Shown: positions 16,763 to 25,667, counted from the first letter of the stretch. The stretch: DNA of 64,000 nucleotides from Halostella salina (GCF_003675855.1 NZ_RCIH01000008.1:124001-188000); one strand, 5' to 3'. Notes: generated by a model not told the origin, from the sequence alone. Translations and numbers: made by a program.

Positions 16763-18211
16763 ATGGACTCAGCGAACGACGGAACGCGGTTCACCTTCGA
16801 CGCGGAGCGGCGGCCGCCGTTGCGGCAAGCGATCGTCCCGGTGCTCGGTGTCGTCGTCTTTCTGGGTGTCGGGTCGGGCGTGCTGAAACTGGCACCGCAC
16901 GGGCCGCTGCTGTGGAGCGCCGTGCTGACCGGGCTGGTCGGCCGCTACTGGATGGGCCTGACGTGGGACGACCTGTACGACGGGATCGCCCACAGCCTCC
17001 TGATGGGCATGGAGGCGATACTGATCCTCTTCGTCATCTACGCGCTCATCGCGACGTGGATCAGCGCGGGGACGATCCCGGGACTGATGTACTACGGCCT
17101 CGCCGCGCTCGGCCCGGAGATATTCCTGCCCGTGACCGCGCTGCTGGCGGCCGTCGTCGCGTTCTCGATCGGCTCGTCGTGGACGACCGCGGGCACGCTC
17201 GGTGTGGCGTTCATCGGGATCGGCTCGGGGCTCGGTGTCCCGGCACCGATGACCGCCGGTGCGATCCTCACCGGGGCCTACGCCGGCGACAAGCAGTCGC
17301 CGCTCTCGGACACGACGAACCTCGCCGCCGCGGTGACCGACACGGACCTGTACGACCACATCCGGGCGATGCGCAACGGCACGGCGGTCGCGCTCGGGCT
17401 CTCGGTCGTCCTGTACGCCGTCCTCGGGCTGACGGCCACCGGGGAGATCCCCGCCGGCAGGGTCGGGACCATCCAGACCGCGCTCGCGGGGACGTACGAC
17501 CTCTCCGTGCTCGTCTTCCTCCCGCTGATCGTCACGTTCGGGCTGGCGCTCTACGGGTATCCGGCGCTGCCGACGCTGGTCGCCGGCGTGTTCGCCGGCG
17601 TCGGGACGACGGTCGCGGTGCAGGGGCGACCGTTCACCGCCGCCTGGGAGACGTTCCTGAGCGGGACGGGGCCCGAAACCGGCGTCGAACTCGTCAACGG
17701 CCTGCTGACCAGCGGGGGGCTGGAGGGGTCCGCGTGGACCATCGCCGTCGTCGTGGCGGCGCTCTCCCTCGGCGGCCTCCTCGAAGCGACCGGCGTCATC
17801 GCCACGCTCGCGGCGCGTCTCGCCGGGGCCGTCCGCGGCCGGGCGTCGCTCGTCGCCGGGACGGGGGCCTCCGCGTTCGCCGTGAACCTGTTCTCGGCCC
17901 AGCAGTACATGAGCATCGTCGTCCCGGGGATGACGCTCCGGGAACTGTACGACGAGTACGGCCTCGATTCGGCCTCGCTGTCGAAGGCGATAGAGTCCGT
18001 CGGCACCCCGACGGGCGCGCTGATCCCCTGGCACGCGGGCGGCGTGTACATGGCCGGCGTCTTCGGCGTTGCCACGCTTGAGTACGCGCCGTACTACTTC
18101 TTCGCGTACCTCTCGCCGCTGGTGCTGTTCGTGTCCGCGGCCGCCGGACGCGGCTTCGTCCTGCAGGAGGGCGTCGCCGACGACCCCGAGCCAGCGACCG
18201 CGGACGACTGA
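16763..18211 (+). CDS. NhaC-family Na+/H+ (or carboxylate) antiporter
   Basis: This 482-residue polytopic membrane protein has about 11-12 hydrophobic helices and NhaC-family motifs: FSIGSSWTTAGTLGVAF near residues 133-149, GAYAGDKQSPLSDTTN near residues 172-187, and the C-terminal PLVLFVSAAAGRGF. It should exchange Na+ for H+ or couple Na+ to an organic substrate, as some NhaC relatives do. The ATG is preceded by TTTAAT at 16734-16739, 24-29 nt upstream, indicating a nearly leaderless mRNA. It stands alone as a transcript, divergent from the creatininase-like gene. Confidence 0.88.
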   Translation: MDSANDGTRFTFDAERRPPLRQAIVPVLGVVVFLGVGSGVLKLAPHGPLLWSAVLTGLVGRYWMGLTWDDLYDGIAHSLLMGMEAILILFVIYALIATWISAGTIPGLMYYGLAALGPEIFLPVTALLAAVVAFSIGSSWTTAGTLGVAFIGIGSGLGVPAPMTAGAILTGAYAGDKQSPLSDTTNLAAAVTDTDLYDHIRAMRNGTAVALGLSVVLYAVLGLTATGEIPAGRVGTIQTALAGTYDLSVLVFLPLIVTFGLALYGYPALPTLVAGVFAGVGTTVAVQGRPFTAAWETFLSGTGPETGVELVNGLLTSGGLEGSAWTIAVVVAALSLGGLLEATGVIATLAARLAGAVRGRASLVAGTGASAFAVNLFSAQQYMSIVVPGMTLRELYDEYGLDSASLSKAIESVGTPTGALIPWHAGGVYMAGVFGVATLEYAPYYFFAYLSPLVLFVSAAAGRGFVLQEGVADDPEPATADD

Positions 18212-18245
18212 TCCGCGACGAGGGACTCTACCCGTCCGGTCGCCG

Positions 18246-19466
18246 TCACCAGGCGTCGTCGAGGACTGCCTCGACGTCCTCCCGCGTGGGGTCGAGGTTC
18301 GCCGGCCCGTTGTCGACGAAACTGTCGGTGACGACCGCGTCCGCGACGGCGGGGAACGACTCACGGGACAGGTCCTCGATCGTCCGGAGCTGGGACGGGA
18401 GGTCCAGCGCGTCGCGGACTGCGACTACTTCCTCGACGACGGCATCGGCGAGGGCGTCGTCGGAACGGCCCTCGGCGTCCGCGCCGAGCGCCTCGGCGAG
18501 CAGCCGGCGGCGACCGTCGACGCGCTCGAACAGGTAGCGAAGGACGTGGGGCGCGACGATGGCGTGGGCCGCGCCCTGCTGGACGGTCGAGTGCGCCGTC
18601 AGCCCGTGGCCGAAGGCGTGGATCAGCGACAGCGTGGTCCCGTCGGGCCGCGAGATGCCGTACTGGACGAGCAGGGTCCCCTCCACCACGCGCTCCAGCG
18701 CCTCGCCGTCGTCGTGGTCCTCGGCGAGCGCCGGAAGCCCGTCCCGCAGGAGCGAGAGCCCTCGGGTGGCCGTCGCGTCGGTGACCGGCGCGGCAGTTCG
18801 GGCGTACAGCGTCTCGATCCCCTTGTCGAAGCCGTTCATCGCCGACCCGGCGAGCACCCCCCACGGCGTCGTCGCGAACAGGTCCGGGTCGTAGAACGCC
18901 GCGGCGGGCATCAGTTGCGCGTCGCCGATGCCGCCGCTCACCGGCTCGTCGACCAGGCCACCGGCGGGCGCGGCCGTGAGTCCGGCGACCTGCGAGAGGT
19001 CCGCGCCGGCGAGCGTCGTCGGCACCGCGACGATCGGCGGGACGCCGTCCGGTATCGAGAGCGTCCCACGCTCGGCGAACTCCCCGCCCGCGTCGGCGGG
19101 CGACCGGTCCGACGCCGCGAGCACCGCGACGGCCTTCGCCGTGTCGAGGCTGCTCCCGCCGCCGAGGCTCAGGACGGCGTCCGCGTCCGCCTCCCGCATC
19201 GCGACCGCGCCGTCGACCGCGGTTCGCAGGCGCTTTTCCGGCGTCGTCTCGGCGAAGACGCTCCCGAGGCGGTCCCCGAGTCCGTCGAGCACCGGGTCGA
19301 TGACCTCGGGCGTGTTCCCGACCGTCTCCCCGCAGACGACGAGCACGCTGTCGATCCCCTGCCGGTCGAGTTCGGGGGCGAGCGAGTCCACGACGCCGCG
19401 GTCGAACCGGAGCACCGGCGAGTCGTATTCGAAACGGTCGGTCCCGTCCGGGCGAAGCTCGGTCAT
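18246..19466 (-). CDS. Iron-containing-alcohol-dehydrogenase-fold protein with altered metal ligands
   Basis: This 406-residue member of the Fe-ADH superfamily has the NAD-binding GGGSSLDTAK (Rossmann-like half). In FucO-type enzymes iron is held by Asp and His in DALTH and by two later histidines. Here the first site reads GFDKGIE, keeping Asp but lacking the His. The HGxANA site reads QGAAHA, with Gln in place of His. HAFGHGL is retained. Catalysis may therefore use a different metal geometry or none. The ATG at 19466 is preferred because TTACGTA lies about 30 nt upstream. A GTG at 19535, overlapping the upstream stop as GTGA, would add 23 residues. Confidence 0.8.
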   Translation of the reverse strand: MTELRPDGTDRFEYDSPVLRFDRGVVDSLAPELDRQGIDSVLVVCGETVGNTPEVIDPVLDGLGDRLGSVFAETTPEKRLRTAVDGAVAMREADADAVLSLGGGSSLDTAKAVAVLAASDRSPADAGGEFAERGTLSIPDGVPPIVAVPTTLAGADLSQVAGLTAAPAGGLVDEPVSGGIGDAQLMPAAAFYDPDLFATTPWGVLAGSAMNGFDKGIETLYARTAAPVTDATATRGLSLLRDGLPALAEDHDDGEALERVVEGTLLVQYGISRPDGTTLSLIHAFGHGLTAHSTVQQGAAHAIVAPHVLRYLFERVDGRRRLLAEALGADAEGRSDDALADAVVEEVVAVRDALDLPSQLRTIEDLSRESFPAVADAVVTDSFVDNGPANLDPTREDVEAVLDDAW

Positions 19467-19531
19467 GTCTGTCCACTGGGCCGGACTGTACGTAACCCTC
19501 GGGGTTCTCCCGCCGACGGTTGGCTCGTCAC

Positions 19532-20419
19532 TCACTCGTCGCCATGGGTGACTGTCAGCACCGGGACTTCCGCGTGTCGGAGGGTTCGCTCGGCCGTGCT
19601 CCCGAGGAGGACCCGTTTCAGCCCGGTCCGGCCGGCAGTTCCCATGGCGATCAGGTCGATCCCGTGGTCCTCGGCGTACGCCAGCACGTCCCGGGAGGGG
19701 GACCCCTCAACGACGGCGGTGACGGCGTCGACACCAGCTTCCCGTGCTCGCTCCGCGACCGCCTCCGTCGCCTTCTCCCCCTCCGCTTCGAGGCGCTCGG
19801 TGAGTTCGGCGGGCGGCCGCAGGTTCGGGCTGGCTGCGACCCTGGAGAAGTCGACGACGTTCAGCGCGTGAACGCGGGCGTCCATGGCCTGCGCGATCCC
19901 GACGGCGTGCTCGGCCGCGGCGGCCGCGTGGTCGCTGCCGTCGGTCGGGACGAGGATATCGTCGTACTGCCCCTCGCCCCCGTCATCTTCGACCGGCTTC
20001 GCCGTCAGGACCGGCACGTCCGCGAGCCGGACGACGCGCTCCGTGACGCTGCCGGCGACGTACCGGTCCACGCCGGTCCGGCCGTGGGTCCCCATGGCGA
20101 TCAGGTCCGCGTCGTGGTCGTCGGCGTAGTCGAGTATCGCCTCGGCCGGCGACCCCCTGACGACTGCTGTCTCGACCGCCGTCTCCCCCGTGACGAGCGC
20201 CTCGACGGACTCGACGGTTTCCGCCGCGTCCGCTTCGAGCCGGTCGACGAACTCGCTGTCGACGCCGCCCGCGTTGAACATCCCGCCGGCAGTCACCAGG
20301 TCGACCGCGCTGATCACGTGTACCGTCGCGTTGAACCGCCGCGCGAGCGCCTGTGCGTGCCCGGCCGTAGCTGCCGCGTGGTCGCTGCCGTCCGTCGGAA
20401 TCAGAATCGTGTCGTACAT
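19532..20419 (-). CDS. Two-domain universal stress protein (UspA)
   Basis: This 295-residue protein is two tandem UspA domains. Each begins with the family opening (YDTILIPTDGSDHAAA; YDDILVPTDGSDHAAA). Each ends with the ATP-binding glycine pattern: GTHGRTGVDRYVAGSVTE in the first, GTAGRTGLKRVLLGSTAE in the second. Both should bind nucleotide. The physiological role is not visible. The downstream Fe-ADH-like gene is 66-69 bp away on the same strand. Confidence 0.9.
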   Translation of the reverse strand: MYDTILIPTDGSDHAAATAGHAQALARRFNATVHVISAVDLVTAGGMFNAGGVDSEFVDRLEADAAETVESVEALVTGETAVETAVVRGSPAEAILDYADDHDADLIAMGTHGRTGVDRYVAGSVTERVVRLADVPVLTAKPVEDDGGEGQYDDILVPTDGSDHAAAAAEHAVGIAQAMDARVHALNVVDFSRVAASPNLRPPAELTERLEAEGEKATEAVAERAREAGVDAVTAVVEGSPSRDVLAYAEDHGIDLIAMGTAGRTGLKRVLLGSTAERTLRHAEVPVLTVTHGDE

Positions 20420-20475
20420 GGATGGGGTCTGCGTGTCGGTTGACCGCGTTCGGACTTAAATCGGGGGCCGGGCAC

Positions 20476-21099
20476 TCACTGCGAGTTGATGCCACGGGCA
20501 CGGGTACGGACGAGCTTTCGTTCGATCGCGTTCAGCCGCTGTGACACGGCCGAGGGCGTCACACCGAGTTCCCCGGCGAGGTCCGACAGCGAGGCGTTCC
20601 GCGGCTGCTCGTAGTAGCCCGCCTCGATGGCCAGCGTGAGCACTTCGCGCTGTTTTGCCGTCAGCGCGACGCCGTCGACCGACGACCCGTCGTCGGCGCT
20701 GTCGGCCCGGATGCGTTCCAGCGACACCGACGCGCCGACGCCCCGGAGGTCGCTAACGACGGCCCGAAGCTCCTCGCGGCTCGGGACGACGACCGAGTAC
20801 AGCAGACGACCGTCCTCGACGGATTCGATCTCCGGGATACAGTCGTGGTCCGCCAGCACCGAGCACGGACAGGTCTCGCCGACCGTGGTGCGCTCGTAGT
20901 CCGCGTCCCCGTCGCCTTCGACGACGACCTGACACGTCTCGTCCACGGCCGACCGGCTCAGCGACTGTCTGATCTCGTCCGCGTCGCGCTCCCGGAGCGG
21001 ACAGACCGAGGCGGAGTCGACCTCGACGGCGAGCTGTACCTCCAGTGGCCCCACCCCCATCGCCGTCTCGTTCGCGTTCGCGGTGTCCCCGATCATCAC
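20476..21099 (-). CDS. Bat-type helix-turn-helix regulator with Cys-rich N-terminal domain
   Basis: This 207-residue protein ends in the bacterio-opsin activator-type HTH (HTH_10) at about residues 150-205 (LTAKQREVLTLAIEAGYYE ... LGVTPSAVSQRL). The preceding domain contains five cysteines in the first 95 residues, including TCPCSV, which suggests a metal, Fe-S or redox sensor; this is inference. It sits upstream, on the same strand, of no other gene except the stress protein, and downstream of the DoxX pair. A TTCTC-N7-GAGAA palindrome lies upstream of its TATA-like box. Confidence 0.82.
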   Translation of the reverse strand: MMIGDTANANETAMGVGPLEVQLAVEVDSASVCPLRERDADEIRQSLSRSAVDETCQVVVEGDGDADYERTTVGETCPCSVLADHDCIPEIESVEDGRLLYSVVVPSREELRAVVSDLRGVGASVSLERIRADSADDGSSVDGVALTAKQREVLTLAIEAGYYEQPRNASLSDLAGELGVTPSAVSQRLNAIERKLVRTRARGINSQ

Positions 21100-21141
21100 A
21101 TCTGGGGGTTGGACCGGCTCCGCCTATATACACGGCCCCTG

Positions 21142-21158
21142 TTCTCCGAACCTGAGAA
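21142..21158. promoter_or_regulatory. Inverted repeat upstream of the bat-type regulator promoter
   Basis: TTCTC-CGAACCT-GAGAA has two 5-nt perfect arms, placed just upstream of a strong TATA-like sequence (TATATAGG on the minus strand, about 21124-21131). The position fits an activator or autoregulatory site for the HTH_10 protein. Confidence 0.35.
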
Positions 21159-21244
21159 TCGGGAGGTTCGCACTTATCACCCGCCAGCCGGTGACCTCGT
21201 CGGAAAAAACCCGAACGCAGGGGACCCCCGCCGTCCAGTCCGGA

Positions 21245-21541
21245 TCAGTCGGACGGTAGCTCGGCGCTCCGGGCGTCCTCCGTTCTGGGTTCGGGCGTCG
21301 CCATCCGGTAGATTCCCCACAGCACTAGGACCACGAGCCCCGCGATGACGAGCCCGGTCCGCAGTACCGGGTCGACGGCCGGGGACGCCAGCACCTCGCC
21401 GGCGTCGTTGGTGATCGGGACCGGACTGTACGGCTCGCCCGCGATCAGTTCCACGATTCCGAGGACGACGACCCCCAGCAGCATGAGCGCGCTGCCGAGT
21501 GCCATCGCCGCCTTGTCGACGGTGTCGTACTGTGATTTCAT
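21245..21541 (-). CDS. Small two-helix membrane protein linked to DoxX
   Basis: This 98-residue protein has two hydrophobic helices, at about residues 12-34 (ALGSALMLLGVVVLGIVELI) and 64-84 (TGLVIAGLVVLVLWGIY), joined by an extracytoplasmic loop. It starts 13 nt after the DoxX stop on the same strand, so the two are almost certainly co-transcribed. No enzymatic motif is visible. It may be a partner subunit of the DoxX protein in the membrane. I do not recognise a named family. Confidence 0.75.
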   Translation of the reverse strand: MKSQYDTVDKAAMALGSALMLLGVVVLGIVELIAGEPYSPVPITNDAGEVLASPAVDPVLRTGLVIAGLVVLVLWGIYRMATPEPRTEDARSAELPSD

Positions 21542-21554
21542 GTTTTGTCCCTCC

Positions 21555-22079
21555 TTAGCCGAGCAGGTACCGCAGTCTGGGGCGTTGCTTGACGAACTCC
21601 GTGCGTTCGATGACCGCGTCCAGGCCGTAGTAGCGGCCGGTCGCCAGAACCGCCATCGTCACGAACAGCAGCAGGCCCATGAAGTCGCCGTTCACCAGCC
21701 CGTTGCCGAAGCCGGCGTTGCCGATCCAGAACAGGACCATGAAGAACGCCCCGAAGAAGGACGCCAGCCGGACCAGAACCCCGAACAGCAGCCCGAGTCC
21801 GATCAGCGTCTCGCCCAGCGGCACCATCGGCTCGATGAACCAGGCGAGGTTGTTCCCCATCCACACCGGGATGGGACCGAGCGCCGTGCCCTCCATTCCC
21901 TGCAGGTACGCCGGCCCGTAGCTGTACGCCAGGCCGTCCTCGATCAGTTTCGTGATCCCCGCGTGGAAGAACCACCAGCCGGTGACGACCCGCAGGAACG
22001 CCAGCCAGTACCCCGCGAGCGGCCCCGACAGTTCGAACTCGAACTCGTCCGACAGCGGATTGGCCGCCTGATATGACAT
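21555..22079 (-). CDS. DoxX-family membrane protein
   Basis: This 174-residue protein has four predicted transmembrane helices and the DoxX pattern: WLAFLRVVTGWWFFHAGITK at residues 28-47, then PLGETLIGLGLLFG and a final helix with MAVLATGRYYGLD. DoxX/DoxD relatives are linked to thiosulfate:quinone oxidoreductase and to redox stress complexes; the substrate here is unknown. It leads a two-gene transcript with the small membrane protein. The bat-type regulator, read in the same direction further downstream, is a candidate controller. Confidence 0.86.
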   Translation of the reverse strand: MSYQAANPLSDEFEFELSGPLAGYWLAFLRVVTGWWFFHAGITKLIEDGLAYSYGPAYLQGMEGTALGPIPVWMGNNLAWFIEPMVPLGETLIGLGLLFGVLVRLASFFGAFFMVLFWIGNAGFGNGLVNGDFMGLLLFVTMAVLATGRYYGLDAVIERTEFVKQRPRLRYLLG

Positions 22080-22196
22080 GGTTATCTCACCTCACACGTA
22101 CTCCTACCACGGGGAGGGTCGAATGCGCGTCCCACCAGTTTACAGGGTTTTAAGTACGCACACCGGCGCACCGTCACGACCGGGAGGATCGGCCCT

Positions 22197-23309
22197 TCAC
22201 TGGACGCCGGTCGACCCCGACCGGGGGCCGCGGCCCGACTCTCCGGTCGTCCAGTCCCCGACGTTCGTCACCCGAGGCCGTCCGTCGGGCGGTGACGCCG
22301 CGTCCGCCTCGCCAGTCCGCCGGACCGCGCGTCGCTGCCGCTTCCCAACCTCGTTCGTGACCGCGTCGACGAACGCGGCATACGCCGCCCGCGTCCGGTC
22401 GTCGTCGCCTTCGCCGTCCGAACCATGCCGCAGCCGCCGGTCGACGGGGAGCGGGCCGAGGGGCCGCCGGTCGACCGCCGTCGCAAGCGCTTCACCGCCG
22501 GCCCCGTCGGTCGACCGACCACCGCTCGCCCGCTGGAACGACCGCACCGTCTCCGCGATGCCCAGGACCGGTATATCGTGTTCAGCGAGCGTTGAGACGG
22601 TGCGGATCGCGGCGTTTCCCTCGTCGGGCATCGTCGTAGTCGCCAGGACCGCCCCGGCCATACCGACCTCCCCGACTCCCGACCCGGCTTCGCCGCCCGG
22701 CGGGAGGCTGACGAACAGGTAGTCGAGTGGCCGCCACTCCACGTCGCAGACGAGCGCCGTCAGCAGCCCGTCCTCGGGGGGTCGCCCCGCTGTCGGCCGA
22801 CCGTCGGTGCGGAACCAGTCCGCACACAGCAGTTTCAGTCCGTCCGTCTCGGCCGGGACGAACCGCTCGGCGGCGTCGCGCCGTCGGTCGTCCGGAAGCC
22901 CGACCAGCTCCGCCGCGCTCGGTCCGTTCCCGTCCGCGTCGAGGACGCCGACGCGAGCGCCGCGACCCGCGAGCTCCGTCGCGGCGTTGACGGCCACTGT
23001 CGTTTTCCCGACGCCACGGTCCCCGGCGGTCACAGCGACGGCGTTGGCGTGCTGGAGCACGCCGGGGTCGCCCGCACCTTCGGCGTAGATCCGGACCTCC
23101 CGCCCAAGGTCGGCCAGCTCGGTTCGGATGCGGTGCTGGATCAGTCGCTCGTCGGGGGCGTACGGGGCGCGCAACGCCGCCGTGACGTGCACGGTCGCCG
23201 GGTCGACCCGGACTCCGCGTATCAGCCCGAGGTCGACGATGGATCCCCCGAGTGCCGGGTCTTCGACCGCGTCGAGGCGTTCGAGCACCGTGGATTCGCG
23301 TATCGTCAT
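22197..23309 (-). CDS. Mrp/ApbC-like P-loop ATPase with N-terminal DUF59 domain
   Basis: This 370-residue protein begins with a MIP18/DUF59-like domain (residues about 5-85, VLERLDAVEDPALGGSIVDLG). A ParA/MinD-type P-loop follows (VTAGDRGVGKTTVAVNAATEL), with Mrp-like VLDADGNGPSAAELVG and YLFVSLPPG. Mrp/ApbC proteins carry or deliver Fe-S clusters. The C-terminal CxxC common in that family is not present and the last about 80 residues are a low-complexity, charged tail. It may therefore have drifted from Fe-S scaffolding. The open frame extends upstream of the ATG but only as non-homologous sequence. Confidence 0.78.
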   Translation of the reverse strand: MTIRESTVLERLDAVEDPALGGSIVDLGLIRGVRVDPATVHVTAALRAPYAPDERLIQHRIRTELADLGREVRIYAEGAGDPGVLQHANAVAVTAGDRGVGKTTVAVNAATELAGRGARVGVLDADGNGPSAAELVGLPDDRRRDAAERFVPAETDGLKLLCADWFRTDGRPTAGRPPEDGLLTALVCDVEWRPLDYLFVSLPPGGEAGSGVGEVGMAGAVLATTTMPDEGNAAIRTVSTLAEHDIPVLGIAETVRSFQRASGGRSTDGAGGEALATAVDRRPLGPLPVDRRLRHGSDGEGDDDRTRAAYAAFVDAVTNEVGKRQRRAVRRTGEADAASPPDGRPRVTNVGDWTTGESGRGPRSGSTGVQ

Positions 23310-23467
23310 GGTCCTGTCGGGGTCGCCGGCGGTCCAGCGTCGTGGACTGCGCGAACCGGTCTCCCTGTGTCGGATCGTCGGTCCGCCACGGGCACCACGG
23401 TTCCGCACGAAAATACAGGGGTTTATTTCGGGGGGTAATACGCCGTCCGAACCGACCTGAGTCGGCC

Positions 23468-23488
23468 GATTCCCGTACCACGGGAATC
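23468..23488. promoter_or_regulatory. Perfect inverted repeat between divergent Mrp-like and usp genes
   Basis: GATTCCCGT-ACC-ACGGGAATC has 9-nt perfect arms and a 3-nt centre, 50 nt before the UspA start. It could be an operator for one or both divergent genes. No second copy was noticed in the window. Confidence 0.4.
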
Positions 23489-23537
23489 CCCCCCGGCCTT
23501 TTGAGAGCGGTCGCGGTAGATGCAAACGGGGATCGCC

Positions 23538-24164
23538 ATGTACGACCACATCCTGGTCCCGACGGACGGTAGCGAGGGAAGCCGGCGGGCGATCGAACAC
23601 GCCGTCGCGGTCGCCGACGAGGTCGACGCGACGGTCCACGCTCTGTTCGTCGTGGACGCGACGGAGTACCGCGCGCTGGGCGGAGCGGCGCTCGAAACGA
23701 TCGAGACGAGCGGTCGGGAGGGGTTGGCCGCCGTCGAGAAGGCGGCCGAGCGGGCGGACGTCGAGGTGGAGACTGAGGTTCGACGCGGCGAAGTCGACAG
23801 CGAGATCCTGGCCGCAGTGACCGACACCGACGCGGACGCCATCGTCATGGGAACCCACGGGCGGACGGGGCTGGACCGCGTTCTCCTCGGAAGCGTGACC
23901 GAACGCGTGGTCCGGGAGGCGACGGTCCCGGTGATCACGGTCCGGATGGTCGACGAGACGCCGGCGGTCGACACCCCGGGAGCGGCCATCGAGCGTGCGG
24001 AGGCCGCCCTCGCCGACGCCGGCCACGCACCGGTCGAACCGCTGGAGGAGCCCTACCGCGGGACGAGCGCGTGGATCGTCCCGTTCCGAGCCGAGGGCGG
24101 AGAGTTCAGGGTTCACATCGACGCCACGACCGGCAACACCCGGATCGCGCGAACTGACGACTGA
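23538..24164 (+). CDS. UspA-domain protein with a C-terminal extra domain
   Basis: This 208-residue protein starts with a standard UspA domain (MYDHILVPTDGSEGS; ATP-binding GTHGRTGLDRVLLGSVTE near residues 107-124). About 60 further residues follow (SAWIVPFRAEGGEFRVHID... at the end), resembling a small beta-rich PepSY-like module. The extension is not part of ordinary Usp proteins and may sense a ligand. The start is set at the codon for MYDHIL because UspA homologues begin there. Confidence 0.82.
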   Translation: MYDHILVPTDGSEGSRRAIEHAVAVADEVDATVHALFVVDATEYRALGGAALETIETSGREGLAAVEKAAERADVEVETEVRRGEVDSEILAAVTDTDADAIVMGTHGRTGLDRVLLGSVTERVVREATVPVITVRMVDETPAVDTPGAAIERAEAALADAGHAPVEPLEEPYRGTSAWIVPFRAEGGEFRVHIDATTGNTRIARTDD

Positions 24165-24217
24165 TCCGCGAACGCCGGGAGGCGGCGGGCCGGTAGCGGG
24201 CAGAACGACGGCCGGCG

Positions 24218-24955
24218 CTACGCCGACTCGTCGTCAGTCCCGTCGACGTCGGCCGGCTCCCGGTTCTCGGTTGTTCCGTCCGGGCCGGACCGTTCGTCGG
24301 CGACGTCGAGGAGGGCGGCCGTCACGGCGGCACCGGTTTCGGCGAGCCAGTTCAGCAGGTGGAGCCCCACGAACGCGCCGACGACGCCGACGCCGCTGAC
24401 GGCCAGTGCGGTCTCCAGCGTCGAGACCGTGTAGCCGCCGAACTGGTACGTGACGCCGGGCTGGTTGTACAGCAGCGGCGCGCCGAGCGCGCTCGCGACC
24501 GTCGCGCCGACGGCGACCAGCGCGCTGAACGCGACCACGCCGAAGACGAACTTGACGAGGACGAGCAGGAGGCTCGTCCACGTCGTGGGCCGTAGCAGGA
24601 ACCGGACGACGGCGGCGATGACGCCGTTGCCGGGACGCGGGATATCGGCGGGGTCGAACCCCCGCAGGGAGGCCGGGGCGGGCGCGTCGGTGCCGACCAG
24701 CCGCCGGGCCAGCGCCGCCTCGAACCCGGCGATGACGGTCGCGGCGGCGATCGTTCCCAGCAGTATCGGGACGCCGACCCAGACGATGACGAGGGCACCG
24801 CCGAAGGTGAGGCCGATCGTGATCCCGATGAAGTACGCCATCCCGAGCGGGAACGCCAGCGCCAGGTACGCGAGGTTGCTGTACGTCTGCGGACTGAACG
24901 GAGCGCCGAGGAACCGCCGGAGCGGTCCGCCTCGGTCGGGGGTAGCGGTGGACAT
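24218..24955 (-). CDS. Putative-sensor-domain membrane protein
   Basis: This 245-residue protein has the layout of the 'putative sensor' family: an N-terminal GAPFSPQTYSNLAYLALAFP segment followed by two helices, a cytosolic connector, and two further helices in the second half. There is no kinase or DNA-binding domain, so it may be a stand-alone membrane module. A paralogue lies at 36532-37299, sharing the QTYxNLxYLALAFPLGxAYFI core. A short acidic C-terminal tail follows the last helix. Confidence 0.75.
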   Translation of the reverse strand: MSTATPDRGGPLRRFLGAPFSPQTYSNLAYLALAFPLGMAYFIGITIGLTFGGALVIVWVGVPILLGTIAAATVIAGFEAALARRLVGTDAPAPASLRGFDPADIPRPGNGVIAAVVRFLLRPTTWTSLLLVLVKFVFGVVAFSALVAVGATVASALGAPLLYNQPGVTYQFGGYTVSTLETALAVSGVGVVGAFVGLHLLNWLAETGAAVTAALLDVADERSGPDGTTENREPADVDGTDDESA

Positions 24956-25041
24956 CGTCGGACGGGTACACCTTTCGGCGGACGGCCCGTATAAGGGGCC
25001 ACAGGGTTGCCAACCCGGCGACCCGACGAAACGGTTAAGTA

Positions 25042-25314
25042 TCAGTTCCGGAGGGTCGCGTAGATCACGACCAGGCCGAGGGTGTGCGAGACCAGCACCG
25101 CGAGCAGGGCCTGGGCGTCGGTCAGGCTGACCACGGACCCCCCGACGTTGATGACGAGGAACGGCACGACGGCGATGCAGACGACGCCCGCGGACAGCGC
25201 CCGCATGACCGGGCTGGCGTTCTGTCGGTACCCGCGGAACGCGAGGTACGCGACGTACAGCCCGACGACGGCGGTGAGCGCTGTCGCGGCGTCGGCGATG
25301 GATTGGGATATCAT
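25042..25314 (-). CDS. Small three-helix membrane protein (DUF7521-like)
   Basis: This 90-residue protein has three hydrophobic helices: residues about 7-27, 38-58 and 66-86. It shares the (A/V)FRGYRQ-type segment after helix 1 with the next gene upstream (CVRGYRQS), so the two are tandem paralogues. Its ATG overlaps the preceding stop by four bases (ATGA), showing translational coupling. Such proteins in haloarchaea are often labelled DUF7521; function unknown. Confidence 0.78.
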   Translation of the reverse strand: MISQSIADAATALTAVVGLYVAYLAFRGYRQNASPVMRALSAGVVCIAVVPFLVINVGGSVVSLTDAQALLAVLVSHTLGLVVIYATLRN

Positions 25315-25667
25315 GGGTCGTACACCACGTACAGTATCGTCAGCAGCCCGGCCAGTTCGGTCACCGCGACGACGAAGATTCGCGTCGCGGGCGTGACTGC
25401 GTGGAGGTTCCCGAGCAGGAGCCGCAGGAACATCGGCGCGCTCGCGAGCAGGAACACGCCGACCGCGAGGAACAGCATCGGCCGCCGGCGGGACTGCCGG
25501 TAGCCCCGGACGCACTGGTACGTGACGAGCACCGACAGCGCCAGCGCGACGAAGAACGTCACGAGCGCCGCGGCGGCGACGGCGGCCGACCCGCCGGTGA
25601 CCTCGACCTGTGCCGGGACGACCCGGGTGAGCGCGCCAGCGGCCGTGAGTGGTGTGATCCCGGTCAT
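25311..25667 (-). CDS. Small membrane protein, paralogue of the downstream gene (DUF7521-like)
   Basis: This 118-residue protein has a first hydrophobic segment in TGGSAAVAAAALVTFFVALAL, then VRGYRQSRRR on the cytoplasmic side, and two more helices. It is coupled by 4-nt ATGA overlaps both to the HTH gene upstream and to the smaller membrane gene downstream. The unit HTH - membrane - membrane suggests a regulator whose activity or product is tied to the membrane; this is inference. Confidence 0.78.
   Translation of the reverse strand: MTGITPLTAAGALTRVVPAQVEVTGGSAAVAAAALVTFFVALALSVLVTYQCVRGYRQSRRRPMLFLAVGVFLLASAPMFLRLLLGNLHAVTPATRIFVVAVTELAGLLTILYVVYDP

Noticed and set aside
19467-19535. A longer version of the Fe-ADH-like gene from a GTG overlapping the stress protein stop
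   Set aside because: The GTGA overlap is attractive, but a TATA-like sequence inside this stretch and the family's usual N terminus favour the ATG at 19466.
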